Below are positions 45,608 through 56,580 of a stretch of DNA of 64,000 bases, one piece after another. How positions within the stretch are numbered: the stretch's first letter is position 1; every line of letters begins with the position of its first letter. Source of the DNA: Harmothoe impar (Eukaryota; Annelida; Polychaeta; Phyllodocida; Polynoidae); the NCBI GenBank assembly GCA_947462335.1, contig OX381708.1, forward strand, positions 3,348,001-3,412,000, read 5' to 3'. Under the pieces are notes generated by a model. It worked only from the letters and a program-made list of their open reading frames with translations, was not told where the DNA came from and ran no database searches. The position numbers and the translations under genes were made by a program.

Positions 45608-46834
45608 TCACAACACCACCTCCTCTATGTCGTCATCAAACGCATCCACCGCGTTGATGGCCGGAGAGTTGAAGGTGGTGGTGGGTTGTCGGCCCCGGCG
45701 AGGCAACAAGTGGGAATTGTTCTTGGGAGGATCCTCCCCGCCGAAAAAGTCCACCTCCCCGGTGCGGCGCCGGGCCTGCCCCGACGACTTCTTGTTGGAC
45801 TCACCGAAAATGTCGTCATCGTTTGTGTTTCGCTTAGCGGTGTTGTTATTGGTGGTACTGGAGGAGCCGCCGAAGAGATTATTTAACAAGTCCTTCTTGG
45901 GCTTGGAGTCTTTGTTGTTGTTACTACCACCAGGGGGGGCACGGCGGCCGGCCGAGGCCTTGTTGGAGGTGAAGGTGGGTTGGTAGCCGCCCGCGCTGCC
46001 TCCGTCGCTGTCCTCGTCAAACAGACTGTTACGGCGCTGTTTGTGCCGCTCCAGCACGGGGACAGTCACGTTGTCGTGGGACGGCATGCCGTTGTGCAGG
46101 TTCTCTGTCGGCTTACCGAAGCTGTACTGGTTGCTGCTGCCTCGCCGCCGCACCGGGGAGCCGGTCAGCGGCTTCTTGTTACCTCGCGACTCGTCCACCA
46201 CGTAGGTCTTAGTCTCGGCTTTACGGGAGGAGGGCACCGCGAACGGGTCGTCAAAGATCTCGTCCTGGGGCGGGGGTTGTCTGCGGGGGGCAGGTGCGAA
46301 GGGGTCGGTCATGATGACGGCGTCGGCGTCCTTGTTACCCGTCTCTAAGGCCTTCATCTTAGCGAGTAGCGACGCCTTCTGCCGCTGCTGCTCCTTGACG
46401 CGCTCGTCGTTTGCCATGCGTTCCCGCTCCTCCCGTGCCCGTCGCTCCACCTCCTCCCTCTCCTCCCGCTCCCTCCTCTCCCGTTCCTCCCGATCTCTCT
46501 CCTCCCGCTCCCTCAGTTCCCGGTCCTCCCGCTGCCTCAGCTCGTGCTCCTGTCGGAGTCGCTCCTGCCTCTCCCGCTCTGCCTGCTCCCGCTGCTCGGC
46601 CTCCTGCTTCCTGGCGTCCCGCTCCTGCTGCCAGGCGGCCTGCTCCTCCTCCTCCTCCCGCTGCCGGTCACGTGACGCCTCCTCCTCTCGCTTCTTACGC
46701 AGCGAGGCCTCGAACCAGTCCGACTCCCCGGCCGGCTGCTGTGTGAGCGGCTCCCCTGCACGGCGCGACTCCCGCACCTCCGGCTGGTAACTGCTCTCTG
46801 CCGCAGGCTCCTCCGATAACCGACTCGTGCGCTC
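45608..46834 (-). CDS. LCA5: LCA5 last exon
   Basis: Starts ERTSRLSEEPAAESSYQPEV. A run of about 110 residues of Glu, Arg and Gln (for example REEEEEQAAWQQERDARKQE) looks like a single alpha helix. DPFAPAPRRQPPPQDEIFDD, a low-complexity Asn/Lys segment and the acidic end follow. Acceptor TTGTAG on -; stop TGA at 45608-45610. Confidence 0.9.
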   Translation of the reverse strand, partial: ERTSRLSEEPAAESSYQPEVRESRRAGEPLTQQPAGESDWFEASLRKKREEEASRDRQREEEEEQAAWQQERDARKQEAEQREQAERERQERLRQEHELRQREDRELREREERDREERERREREEREEVERRAREERERMANDERVKEQQRQKASLLAKMKALETGNKDADAVIMTDPFAPAPRRQPPPQDEIFDDPFAVPSSRKAETKTYVVDESRGNKKPLTGSPVRRRGSSNQYSFGKPTENLHNGMPSHDNVTVPVLERHKQRRNSLFDEDSDGGSAGGYQPTFTSNKASAGRRAPPGGSNNNKDSKPKKDLLNNLFGGSSSTTNNNTAKRNTNDDDIFGESNKKSSGQARRRTGEVDFFGGEDPPKNNSHLLPRRGRQPTTTFNSPAINAVDAFDDDIEEVVL

Positions 46835-49800
46835 CTACAAGGAAACAGGAATATACTCCATTAGTCTTAGTCTATAATTTTTCCTTTTACTTCATTCTTT
46901 AGTTCATAATTCCTGATGGCTTTCATTTTTTTTTTTTTTAATGTTTTATAATAACATAAACTGACATTATCATTATGGACATTTACTGCGATTCAACGAA
47001 GGACAATTTCATATAATTTATCATAATCATAGAATATTTTTTCTTGTGTCAAAAACTCAATTATTTCATAAACATACAAAAACAATGGTGAACACATTGG
47101 AGAGTAAATCACTGAAACAAACATCTATATGTGCATTAATGAACACAAGGTAAGGCTAAGTCACACGGGGAGGGGAGGGAGGGGAGGGATGGGGGAGGGA
47201 AGGTAGTGTATTATATGGTACAACAAATACATCCAGCACACGGTCAGCCTGTCGGGTGTCGGTTGTAGTGTGAGCATGCTGTTATAGTCGCTCCTCACAA
47301 CCACACGGGAGCAAACACATCACACAGTTTAAACTTGTAGTTCTCAGCGCCAGTCGGTCCTGGTGGTAACCTCTGTGTGGGCAGAACGAGCCTCAGGGGG
47401 TCCGTATAGCAGGTTAATCTCCACATGGGTGCAACACTCGCACCAAGGCGTGTTTCACACTCGCACCAAGCTTCAAAAGCACAAACTCAAACACACTCAT
47501 TGCATGCATGGTGGTCCAGTAGAGCTCTCAATTCCATTTCAAATGTAGTTCTTAACCATGTCATATGTGTTAGCTTTTCACCCAGTGATGCCCCAAGTTG
47601 GTTGGCTTTTTGGGATTCACTGGTTCTGTTAACCTTATTTAAGTGGTAGTTAGTAAGTAAGGTGTAAGGCGGGGTGCGTGCAGCACACACACAGTGACGC
47701 TATTACCGTGTAGCCGCCCCGTGCGGGTCCTACATGCATCCTGCCCGCCGGCTTGTCCGTCCTCCCTCCGGCACCCCTCGCTGCACCAGGCCCGGCCTTA
47801 GAGCCACCCGCCAGCCCCGAGCTGAGACTGGCCTGGTAGGACTGGGAGGGGGTAGGCTGGTAGGACTGTGATTCTCGCGCCTGATATGAATCCCGTGGCT
47901 GGTACGAGTCCTGAACCTGGTACGAGTCCCTTGGCTGGTAAGAATCCTGTGGTTTATAAGACGACTGTGAGTCGCGGGGTTCGTGTTTAAAGTTCTCGTA
48001 CTTGAGTTCGGCCTGCCGCTCCCCGTAGTCGGGCCCCGTGTACTTCCTACTGTGGCGCGGGGTGGGCCCGGTGGTGGGCCCGGTGGTGGGCCCGGTGGTG
48101 GGCCCGGTGGTGGGCCCCGGCTTGCTGCCTGGGTACCCCTGGGGGGGCTGGGTGTAGCTGCCACCGTCAGACACAGGGTACTCCGTGATAGGCTCAGGGC
48201 GGCCATGCGCCTGTTTGGGGGGACTACGGTGGGGAGGAAGCCCCGGTCTCCCAGACTGAAAATTCCACATTAACATTGGTGAATGCAGGGACACATGCTG
48301 TGTAGGTGTGGGGGGTTGTAAGGGCACTGTGTAGGTGTGGGGGGTTGTGTAGGGGCTCTGGGGGCAGCAGGGGCATGGTACATGGACACAACTGGACACA
48401 CACTGGGGGCATCTGTTCTATCATTGCTGACTTTAATTTGTGATTCATTAAAAATTAAAAACATAGTTAGGCATGCTATGGAAAGGCAGAAATTATTTGC
48501 AGCAAATCAAAGATCCATGCTATGAATGTGAGGTTGCTGCCCACGCTCAGTGTGTGTCCAATCTAACAACTAGAATATCACGTGGTCTATCGGCTACACA
48601 CTACAAATAGGTAACGATGAGAGCAACTAATGTCATCTTAACAATCACAGAATCATGCAGGATATGAAACAAAGGCCCTTAGTCCATGGGGCCCTCAGGC
48701 CCCAGGTCCCTCAGGATGAAGGCCCAAGGGTCCTCAGTCCTGGGGGCCCTTAGCATAAAGGCCCTTAGGCCTGCAGGCCCTCAGGATAAAGGCCCTTAGT
48801 TGTGGGGGCCCTCGGGATAAAGGTCCCAGGGCCCTCAGGATAAAGGGCTCTTTGTCTTGTGGGCCCTCAGGGTGAAGGCCCAAGGGCCCTTAGTCCTGGG
48901 GGCCCTCAGAATAAAGGCCTTAGGGGATCTCAGGATAAAGGCCCTAGGGTCCTTAGTCCTAAGGGCCCTCAGAATAAAGGCCCTAGGGACCTCAGGATAA
49001 AAGCCCCTAGGGTCCTTAGTCCTATGGACCCTCAGAATAGAGGCCATAGGGCCCTCAGGATAAAGGGCTCTTAGTCCTGGGGGCCCTCAGGATCCAGGGC
49101 CCTGCAGCAGCAGCTCCTACATATTGCAGCACCTACCAGCTTGTCCCAGTACTGGCAGACAGACAGGAGAGAGACAGAGACACTTACAGCTAGTCATGGT
49201 TATACACAGGCTCTATGGTACAGGTGTCACCTATCTGTATACTGAACACTACACTGTATGAACATTATCTGTATACTACACTGTAAGGAACAAGGACAAG
49301 TAACTCATGCTGATTAGTACCAAGCACAGATGCCGCCTTGCTGTGAGGATAAATTATTCAGGGTAACGGGTATTTTTTTGTCTTTAATTTTACAGTTTTC
49401 TCTGAAAATTAAGCAAACGGGATACGCAAACAAAATCCCTCCTTTTATAAAACTAATTTTGAGATGTAGCAGGAAATCTATAGCAACATTTTATTTCTTT
49501 GCTTCAGGGTGGGGGGGATTGGTGAATGCAATTGTTTCTTTTTGATTTATTTTCCTAAAAAGAACCTATCCTCACAAGCTGGGCATCTCTGCATTTTACG
49601 ACACAAATTTGATATTGACTAAAGGATGATAATTTACACGGAGGTTCAACTCCCTGAGTCCTAATTGGGGATTGCAACGGGAGCGGTTTGCTCCCTGCGG
49701 GGCAAAAGTCTAGAGCTCTGCAACAGCAAAATGGGGGAAATAAAGGGTTAGAGCATGATGTACTGGTCCTTGTGTAAAGATGCAGTTAATGAGCGAACAG

Positions 49801-52800
49801 ACAGACACTTAATGTATGAAGGTACCGAGTAGACACAGCGCTAAGCTACAGTCCACGCTACACGGCTTACAGGTAGTAGAGAATCAGTTCATGAGGCCTC
49901 CCAAACCAGGGGCCTCCCGGACCAGGGGCCTCCTGAACCAGGGGCCTCCTGAACCAGGGGCCTCCTGAACCAGGGGCCTCCTGAACCAGGGGCCTCCCGA
50001 ACCAGGGGCCTCCCGAACCAGGGGCCTCCCTAACCACGGGCCTCTCGTATATTGAGTCTAGTCTAGAGTCAGCCTTATTGTTATACAGAGTGACCTGAGC
50101 AAGCACCGAAGCCACTTCCACGTTCACGCCTCGTTAACAACAAACCTGCTGTAGCTTTCTCTGCAGCCTCCTCGCCTACAACAACGACAAGGGCCATCCG
50201 TGACAAGTCACTAAGTTCACAAACATGACCTACTTCACATGTCCTGCCCTTATTCACCACGTCCTGCACTTATTCAACATGTCCTGCACTTATTTTACAT
50301 GTCCTGCACTTATTCAACATGTCCTGCACTTATTCAACATGTCCTACACTTATTTAACATGTCCTGCACTTATTCAACATGTCCTGCACTTATTCAACAT
50401 GTCCTACACTTATTTAACATGTCCTGCACTTATTCAACATGTCCTGCACTTATTCAACATGTCCTGCACTTATTTAACATGTCCTGCACTTATCTAACAT
50501 GTCCTGCACTTCTCCCAATACTCAGGTCCTTTATTCCTACCCAACTCGAGTTAACAGCTGGCACAACTTACTTCATTTTCTGACATTTAATTATCTGCAT
50601 GCATCTTTAAAAATGGCTATTACTAGAGGACATCTCAACCCGCTGGGCTGCTTGTTGGGAGAACCCACAAGGGGACAAGGTCTACCCCTTAAATCTCAAA
50701 AACCTAAAGTGGTGAACTTGTGTTAAACTGAAAACATTGCCTTGTGTCCATTACATCCTGTGTTTCCCTTATTTAAAACGTACAAAAATCAAACAATATA
50801 CAATGCAGTCAGCCCATAAAACAGCCCATGTACCTACAGTACCTCCACCCCCATGTGGCCCACATGCAGCCCGGGCACTACATTGTCAACAAACAGACAA
50901 AACAAAACCACCTTACCGCTACCCAACCTGCCTTAGGGAGTGTTTATTTATAGGGGGGGTGGTAAAATCTCGCGCAGAGGCACAGGATTTTTTTACCCCC
51001 ACCCCCCCTGCTAGAGCACCCAGAATATTCTGTGTTATGTATCCCTCACCCTTACCGAAGGTGCTGAAATTTGTTTCGCCCCCTTCCCCTTTCAACATTA
51101 GTAAAGCCCTGGCTTTTTTGCCAAAACGGCGCATAATTTGTTTATGCCCACCCCCCCAAACCCACCACCCCTCCCCTTTAAACATGAACACTCCCTTACC
51201 GCTCCCCACGTCCCCCCACCATGGTACACACACACACCTCTCTGTTCTGCCTCTCCTGGTCTCGTCGCTGAGCCTCAAACGCCTTGGCCTTGTCGCGGGG
51301 TGTCATCCCTGAGGGCTCCGAGTTCTTCCTCTCATGGTTCTTGTGTCGTGAGGGGGCGGGGCTGGAGAGGGCCGAGGCCCGGGTCGAGCTGCGACCCGCC
51401 TTCAATGCTCGGTTAGCGTAGATGTTGTTAATCTCAAGGTCACGACGCACGTCCTGCAGGACAGAAATAGAAGATCATGTAAAATATATTTCTCAAGGGA
51501 ATTACTTAATCTAAAAAATTTCTTTAGTACAGCACTGGTCCTAGTGATACATAGACAGAGGTCCATGATAATCTGTCTGAACGACAGGTTTTTCCATGAG
51601 TTGTGTCTTGGGTTGTATCACACGAGGTGGAGCCGAGTGTGATGTGAATAGTCCGAGGCACCACGAGTGGAGAAACCAGAATTAAGACTGATTAGAGTGT
51701 ATCTCTGTGTTTACTTCATGTCCCGTCTCCTGCGGCCGAGGCTGGTTTTAATTCAGCCCCAGGTAGCTCCAACAGAGACCACAAGGTGTGTATATATATA
51801 ATGCTGAGTAACTGTATATTACTGTTTCCTTCACACTATGCACATTACCTACCTTGATGTCTGCCTGGAGCTGGCTGTTCCCTGTACTACAATGTTGCCT
51901 ACCTTGATTCTACACATATAATGCTGAGTAATTGTTGGCTATATATAGAGTTCCCCTCAGACTATGCACGTTGCCTACCTTGATGTCTGCCTGTAGCTGA
52001 CTGTACTACAATGTTACCTACCTTGATGTCTGCCTGTAGCTGACTGTACTACAATGTTACCTACCTTGATGTCTGCCTGTAGCTGACTGTACTACAATGT
52101 TACCTACCTTGATGTCTGCCTGTAGCTGACTGTACTACAATGTCCCCTACCTTGATGTCTGCCTGTAGCTGGCTGTACTACAATGTTACCCACCTTGATG
52201 TCTGCCTGGAGCTGACTGTACTACAATGTTACCCACCTTGATGTCTGCCTGGAGCTGACTGTACTACAATGTTACCCACCTTGATGTCTGCCTGGAGCTG
52301 ACTGTACTACAATGTTACCTACCTTGATGTCTGCCTGTAGCTGACTGTACTACAATGTCCCCTACCTTGATGTCTGCCTGGAGCTGGCTGTACTACAATG
52401 TTACCCACCTTGATGTCTGCCTGGAGCTGACTGTACTACAATGTTACCTACCTTGATGTCTGCCTGGAGCTGACTGTACTACAATGTTACCCACCTTGAT
52501 GTCTGCCTGTAGCTGACTGTACTACAATGTTACCCACCTTGATGTCTGCCTGGAGCTGACTGTACTACAATGTCCCCTACCTTGATGTCTGCCTGTAGCT
52601 GACTGTACTACAATGTTACCCACCTTGATGTCTGCCTGTAGCTGACTGTACTACAATGTCCCCTACCTTGATGTCTGCCTGGAGCTGACTGTACTACAAT
52701 GTCCCCTACCTTGATGTCTGCCTGGAGCTGACTGTACTACAATGTCCCCTACCTTGATGTCTGCCTGTAGCTGACTGTACTACAATGTCCCCTACCTTGA

Positions 52801-53283
52801 TGTCTGCCTGGAGCTGACTGTACTACAATGTCCCCTACCTTGATGTCTGCCTGGAGCTGACTGTACTACAATGTCCCCTACCTTGATGTCTGCCTGGAGC
52901 TGACTGTACTACAATGTCCCCTACCTTGATGTCTGCCTGGAGCTGACTGTACTACAATGTCCCCTACCTTGATGTCTGCCTGGAGCTGACTGTACTACAA
53001 TGTCCCCTACCTTGATGTCTGCCTGGAGCTGGCTGTTCCCTGTACTACAATGTTGCCTTCCTTGATTCTACCTTGATTCTACACATATAATGCTGAGTAA
53101 CTGTTGGCTATATAGAGTTCCCCTCACACTATGCACGTTCCCTACCTTGATGTCTGCCTGTAGCTGGGTGACCTGTTCCCGTAGTGCTGAGGCCTCTTTC
53201 TGCGCCTCGCGGTGCCGCGCCCGCTCGATGCCCAACTCGTGTTTGTGGTTCTTCTGTAATAACTCTACGTGCTTCTCCAGGTC
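45608..53283 (-). CDS. LCA5: Lebercilin (LCA5/LCA5L family), C-terminal part
   Basis: Four minus-strand exons join in phase 0 to 709 residues and a TGA stop. They begin DLEKHVELLQKNHKHELGIE, continue REQVTQLQADIKDVRRDLEI and reach NNIYANRALK. A Glu/Asp-Leu-x-I-x-NIYANRxLK end is the hallmark of the lebercilin coiled-coil domain. Lebercilin is a ciliary base and axonemal protein that binds intraflagellar transport proteins; human LCA5 loss causes Leber congenital amaurosis. Downstream are Pro/Tyr/Ser-rich repeats, a long Glu/Arg helix and an acidic C-terminus (DAFDDDIEEVVL). The 5' exons with the rest of the coiled coil are not visible between 53284 and 62000 and may sit in the gap. Family confident; LCA5 versus LCA5L is not decidable, but the neighbouring GET1 favours LCA5L-type synteny. 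Confidence 0.88.
47164..47206 (+). other. G-rich tract with G-quadruplex potential
   Basis: ACACGGGGAGGGGAGGGAGG followed by more GGGG runs, at least six runs of three or more G on the + strand within 45 bases. In an LCA5 intron. Confidence 0.5.
47707..48255 (-). CDS. LCA5: LCA5 exon, low-complexity
   Basis: 183 codons, phase 0/0: SGRPGLPPHRSPPKQAHGRP, then five GPTT/GPTP units, DYGERQAELKYENFKHEPRD and DSYQPRDSYQ-type repeats, ending PARGGYT. Likely disordered. Acceptor TTTTCAG, donor ACACG|GTAATA. Confidence 0.85.
48670..49105. repeat. About 30-bp GGGCCCTCAGGATAAAGGCCC minisatellite
   Basis: Some 14 degenerate units built from GGGCCCTCAGGATAAAGG, CCCTAGG and GTCCTTAGTCCTG. In an LCA5 intron. 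Confidence 0.85.
49893..50045. repeat. 16-bp CCTCCTGAACCAGGGG minisatellite
   Basis: About nine near-identical 16-bp units. In an LCA5 intron. Confidence 0.9.
50226..50515. repeat. 20-bp ATGTCCTGCACTTATTCAAC minisatellite
   Basis: About 14 units of 20 bp with few substitutions, including a higher-order 60-bp pattern (a TACACTTATTTAAC variant every third unit in the middle). Confidence 0.92.
50933..51198. mobile_element. TIR element, TTAGGGAGTGTTTA ends
   Basis: TTAGGGAGTGTTTATTTATA at the left pairs with TTTAAACATGAACACTCCCTTA at the right. The interior is C-tract-rich with GTAAAATCTCGCGCAGAGGC. It ends about 40 bases from the 51238 exon. Confidence 0.7.
51238..51453 (-). CDS. LCA5: LCA5 exon with the lebercilin signature
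   Basis: Seventy-two codons, phase 0/0: DVRRDLEINNIYANRALKAG, then SSPAPSRHKNHERKNSEPSG and a helical PRDKAKAFEAQRRDQERQ. Donor GAGAG|GTGTGT, acceptor CCTGCAG on -. Confidence 0.93.
51850..53145 (-). repeat. 43-bp minisatellite of 26 copies of the LCA5 53146-exon donor
   Basis: On the minus strand each unit reads GTCAGCTACAGGCAGACATC, AAG, then GTAGGxxACATTGTAGTACA. The true exon ends CAGCTACAGGCAGACATCAAG with donor GTAGGGAAC. So about 20 exon bases and the GT donor are repeated 26 times downstream of the real donor; 51855-51900 and 53005-53060 are less regular. Donor variants are GTAGGG, GTAGGT and GTGGGT, all still GT. Confidence 0.95.
53146..53283 (-). CDS. LCA5: LCA5 exon, coiled coil
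   Basis: Forty-six codons, phase 0/0: DLEKHVELLQKNHKHELGIE, RARHREAQKEASALREQ and VTQLQADIK. Heptad-like coiled coil directly before the NIYANR signature. Acceptor TGTTGCAG, donor AAG|GTAGGG on -. Confidence 0.93.
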
Positions 53284-54930
53284 CTGCAACACCAAACACC
53301 AATAACACTAAGAGGGTACACTTAGCTGAACAATTTCTCATAGATTTGAACTGTCCCTCAGTATGGATATTGAGAAAAACACACAGAAAAAATACACCTT
53401 TTCCCAGGAATTGATAGGTTGTCTCTTCTGTGGTCAAGTAAAAAAGGTTTGAGTGGGCTATGTGGGCTGTACACTCCATCCACCAGGGGGTGCCATGGGT
53501 TTTTGAAATCGGCCAGTGGACCCTCTTACTATGCTTTGCTCTTTGCTGTAACACAGACACACAGGGTACACTAACTACAGGGTTCGGCAAGTGCCGTAAA
53601 ACCTCCCTTATATTAAAGTCCGACCCATAGTTTAAGGCAAATTTATGAGGTGAATATGAGCCCATTTAAACATGGTTAAAGAATGATTTATTTGATTAAA
53701 AACCTCCCTTATAAGCCAACCCCCCACTTTGAGAGAATGCTATAATAAGCAGAATTAGGCTAAAAATCTTAGAATTTGGTCGGCTTATGAGAGAGGTTTT
53801 ACGGTACAGTCACACAGGGAGTGTAAATAAGACGGGTGTGTGGACGGGTTACAAGGCACTAAGTCCATGTAACACGGCAAACTGCCACCGCTAACCCGGC
53901 ACGCTAAGCCTGCACCGCCGCATGCTGCTTTAATTTGCTACATCCTTTGTCGTCACGATGCATGAATGCTGCCCTTGTATGTATCTCGCCAGAGTTGCAT
54001 TCATGCATCATGACGACTTTACAGGGTTGATACACTCCTGCAGCACAGGAGAATTACTCACCAGGGCTGCATTCATACATCATGTTGACCACGTGTTCAC
54101 AGTAAACACCCATGCAGACCTACAAGGGTTAAGTCCTGCAACAGGGTAAATACGTGGACGTGGACAGTACATGGGGGGGGGGGGGATCATTGTACAACAC
54201 CAAGGGGCTGCTACAATGTCACTCAGGTCGTATTTTAATAAAATGGGGAGGAGGGCCGTAGATTGAAGGGGAACCAAAAGATCTGAACCCCTCTTTTTAG
54301 CAAACAAGTCCAACACGTTACTATAGATAAAGGGGTCAACCAAGATAAATTTGAACCCTGATGTGTGTGTGTGTGGGGGGGGGGGGGGGTACCGAAAGAT
54401 CCGTCCCATGGTGCAGAGTAAGGGGTGGGGTGAGTGCTGGTGGAAGCGGGGGGGGGGGGGGGGGGGTGTTAGGTGAGTGCTACACGTTGACACACGGCCT
54501 GGGGTTAATGACATGTGCAGCAGGTAAATACCATAAACCACACCTGGTACACACCACCCGGGGGGGGGGGGGGGTATAAGGGGTAGATAATACCCACACC
54601 TGATACCGGGGGGGGGGGATAAGGGGTAGAGCTATTTTAATACCCATAAACCACACCAAAAAAATTCCTCACCTCCAAGTGAGACTTGAGCCCCCCCCCC
54701 CCCCTGTAATTAATAAATGACGACTCCCTAAGTGTGGCCAGGGCTGAGGTTTATGTCTAACATGTGGAGTTGGAGGTGACTACTGTTATAGTATTGGCAC
54801 AGGGCGGTGCGGTAAGGCGGCTTTAGCGCTCTGTGATCTGGGCACCGTGCCAGACACTAACCCCAGGTGGGGCTGGTTCCTGGTGGCTGCCAGGCACCAC
54901 ACGCAGTCAGAGCCACCAACATGGGTACCA
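53284..54930. other. LCA5 intron, poly-G/poly-C rich
   Basis: Contains one MITE, one dispersed GATGCATGAATGC element (about 53900-54130) and several G12-20 tracts (54174-54184, 54377-54389, 54448-54468, 54560-54574). No lebercilin exon recognised. Confidence 0.5.
53594..53804. mobile_element. MITE, CCGTAAAACCTCCCTTATA
   Basis: Starts CCGTAAAACCTCCCTTATAT and ends CTTATGAGAGAGGTTTTACGG. The right TA is intact; the left flank reads TG. Same subfamily as 11364-11574. Confidence 0.8.
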
Positions 54931-56580
54931 GCTATAGTGTGTCCACAACTAGCTGACAGAGGCCTACTTAAATGTTACAGTGTGTCCACAACTAGCTGAC
55001 AGAGGCCTACTTAGATGCTACAGTGTGTCCACAACTAGCTGACAGAGGCCTACTTAGATGCTACAGTGTGTCCACAACTAGCTGACAGAGACATATTTAG
55101 ATGCTACAATGTGTCCACAACTAGCTGACAGAGACCTACTTAGATGCTACAATGTGTCCACAACTAGCTGACAGAGGCCTACTTAGATGCTACAATGTGT
55201 CCACAACTAGCTGACAGAGACCTACTTAGATGCTACAGTCTGTCCACAACCAGCTGACAGAGGCCTACTTAGATGCTACAGTCTGTCCACAACCAGCTGA
55301 CAGAGGCCTACTTAGATGCTACAGTCTGTCCACAACCAGCTGACAGAGGCCTACTTAGATGCTACAATGTGTCCACAACTAGCTGACAGACCTACTTAGA
55401 TGCTACAATGTGTCCACAACTAGCTGACAGAGGCCTACTTAGATGCTACAGTGTCCACAACTAGCTGACAGAGGCCTACTTAGATGCTACAATGTGTCCA
55501 CAACTAGCTGACAGAGGCCTACTTAAATGTTACAGTGTGTCCACAACTAGCTGACAGAGGCCTACTTAGATGCTACAATGTGTCCACAACTAGCTGACAG
55601 AGGCCTACTTAGATGCTACAGTGTGTCCACAACTAGCTGACAGAGACATATTTAGATGCTACAGTCTCTCCACAACCAGCTGACAGAGACCTACTTAGAT
55701 GCTACAGTCTGTCCACAACCAGCTGACAGAGGCCTACTTAGATGCTACAATGTGTCCACAACTAGCTGACAGACCTACTTAGATGCTACAATGTGTCCAC
55801 AACTAGCTGACAGAGGCCTACTTAGATGCTACAGTGTGTCCACAACTAGCTGACAGAGGCCTACTTAGATGCTACAGTGTGTCCACAACTAGCTGACAGA
55901 GGCCTACTTAGATGCTACAATGTGTCCACAACTAGCTGACAGAGGCCTACTTAGATGCTACAATGTGTCCACAACTAGCTGACAGAGACCTACTTAGATG
56001 CTACAGTGTGTCCACAACTAGCTGACAGAGGCCTACTTAGATGCTACAATGTGTCCACAACTAGCTGACAGAGGCCTACTTAGATGCTACAGTGTGTCCA
56101 CAACTAGCTGACAGAGACATATTTAGATGCTACAGTCTCTCCACAACCAGCTGACAGAGACCTACTTAGATGCTACAGTCTGTCCACAACCAGCTGACAG
56201 AGGCCTACTTAGATGCTACAATGTGTCCACAACTAGCTGACAGACCTACTTAGATGCTACAATGTGTCCACAACTAGCTGACAGAGGCCTACTTAGATGC
56301 TACAGTGTGTCCACAACTAGCTGACAGAGGCCTACTTAGATGCTACAGTGTGTCCACAACTAGCTGACAGAGGCCTACTTAGATGCTACAATGTGTCCAC
56401 AACTAGCTGACAGAGGCCTACTTAGATGCTACAATGTGTCCACAACTAGCTGACAGAGACCTACTTAGATGCTACAGTGTGTCCACAACTAGCTGACAGA
56501 GGCCTACTTAGATGCTACAATGTGTCCACAACTAGCTGACAGAGGCCTACTTAGATGCTACAGTGTGTCCACAACTAGCT
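54930..56580. repeat. 43-bp satellite running into an assembly gap
   Basis: About 38 units of CTAGCTGACAGAGGCCTACT, TAGATGCTACAATGTGT and CCACAA. A block of about 460 bases (55505-55965) recurs at about 55965-56425 with the same ordered variants (ACATATTT, GTCTCTCC, missing GAGGC), so the array grew partly by higher-order duplication. True length is unknown because it abuts the N run. Confidence 0.95.

Noticed and set aside
46311..46790. 159-codon + frame rich in Ser-Arg opposite the last LCA5 exon
   Set aside because: It is the antisense shadow of the Glu/Arg helix of LCA5, whose frame joins cleanly to the upstream exons.
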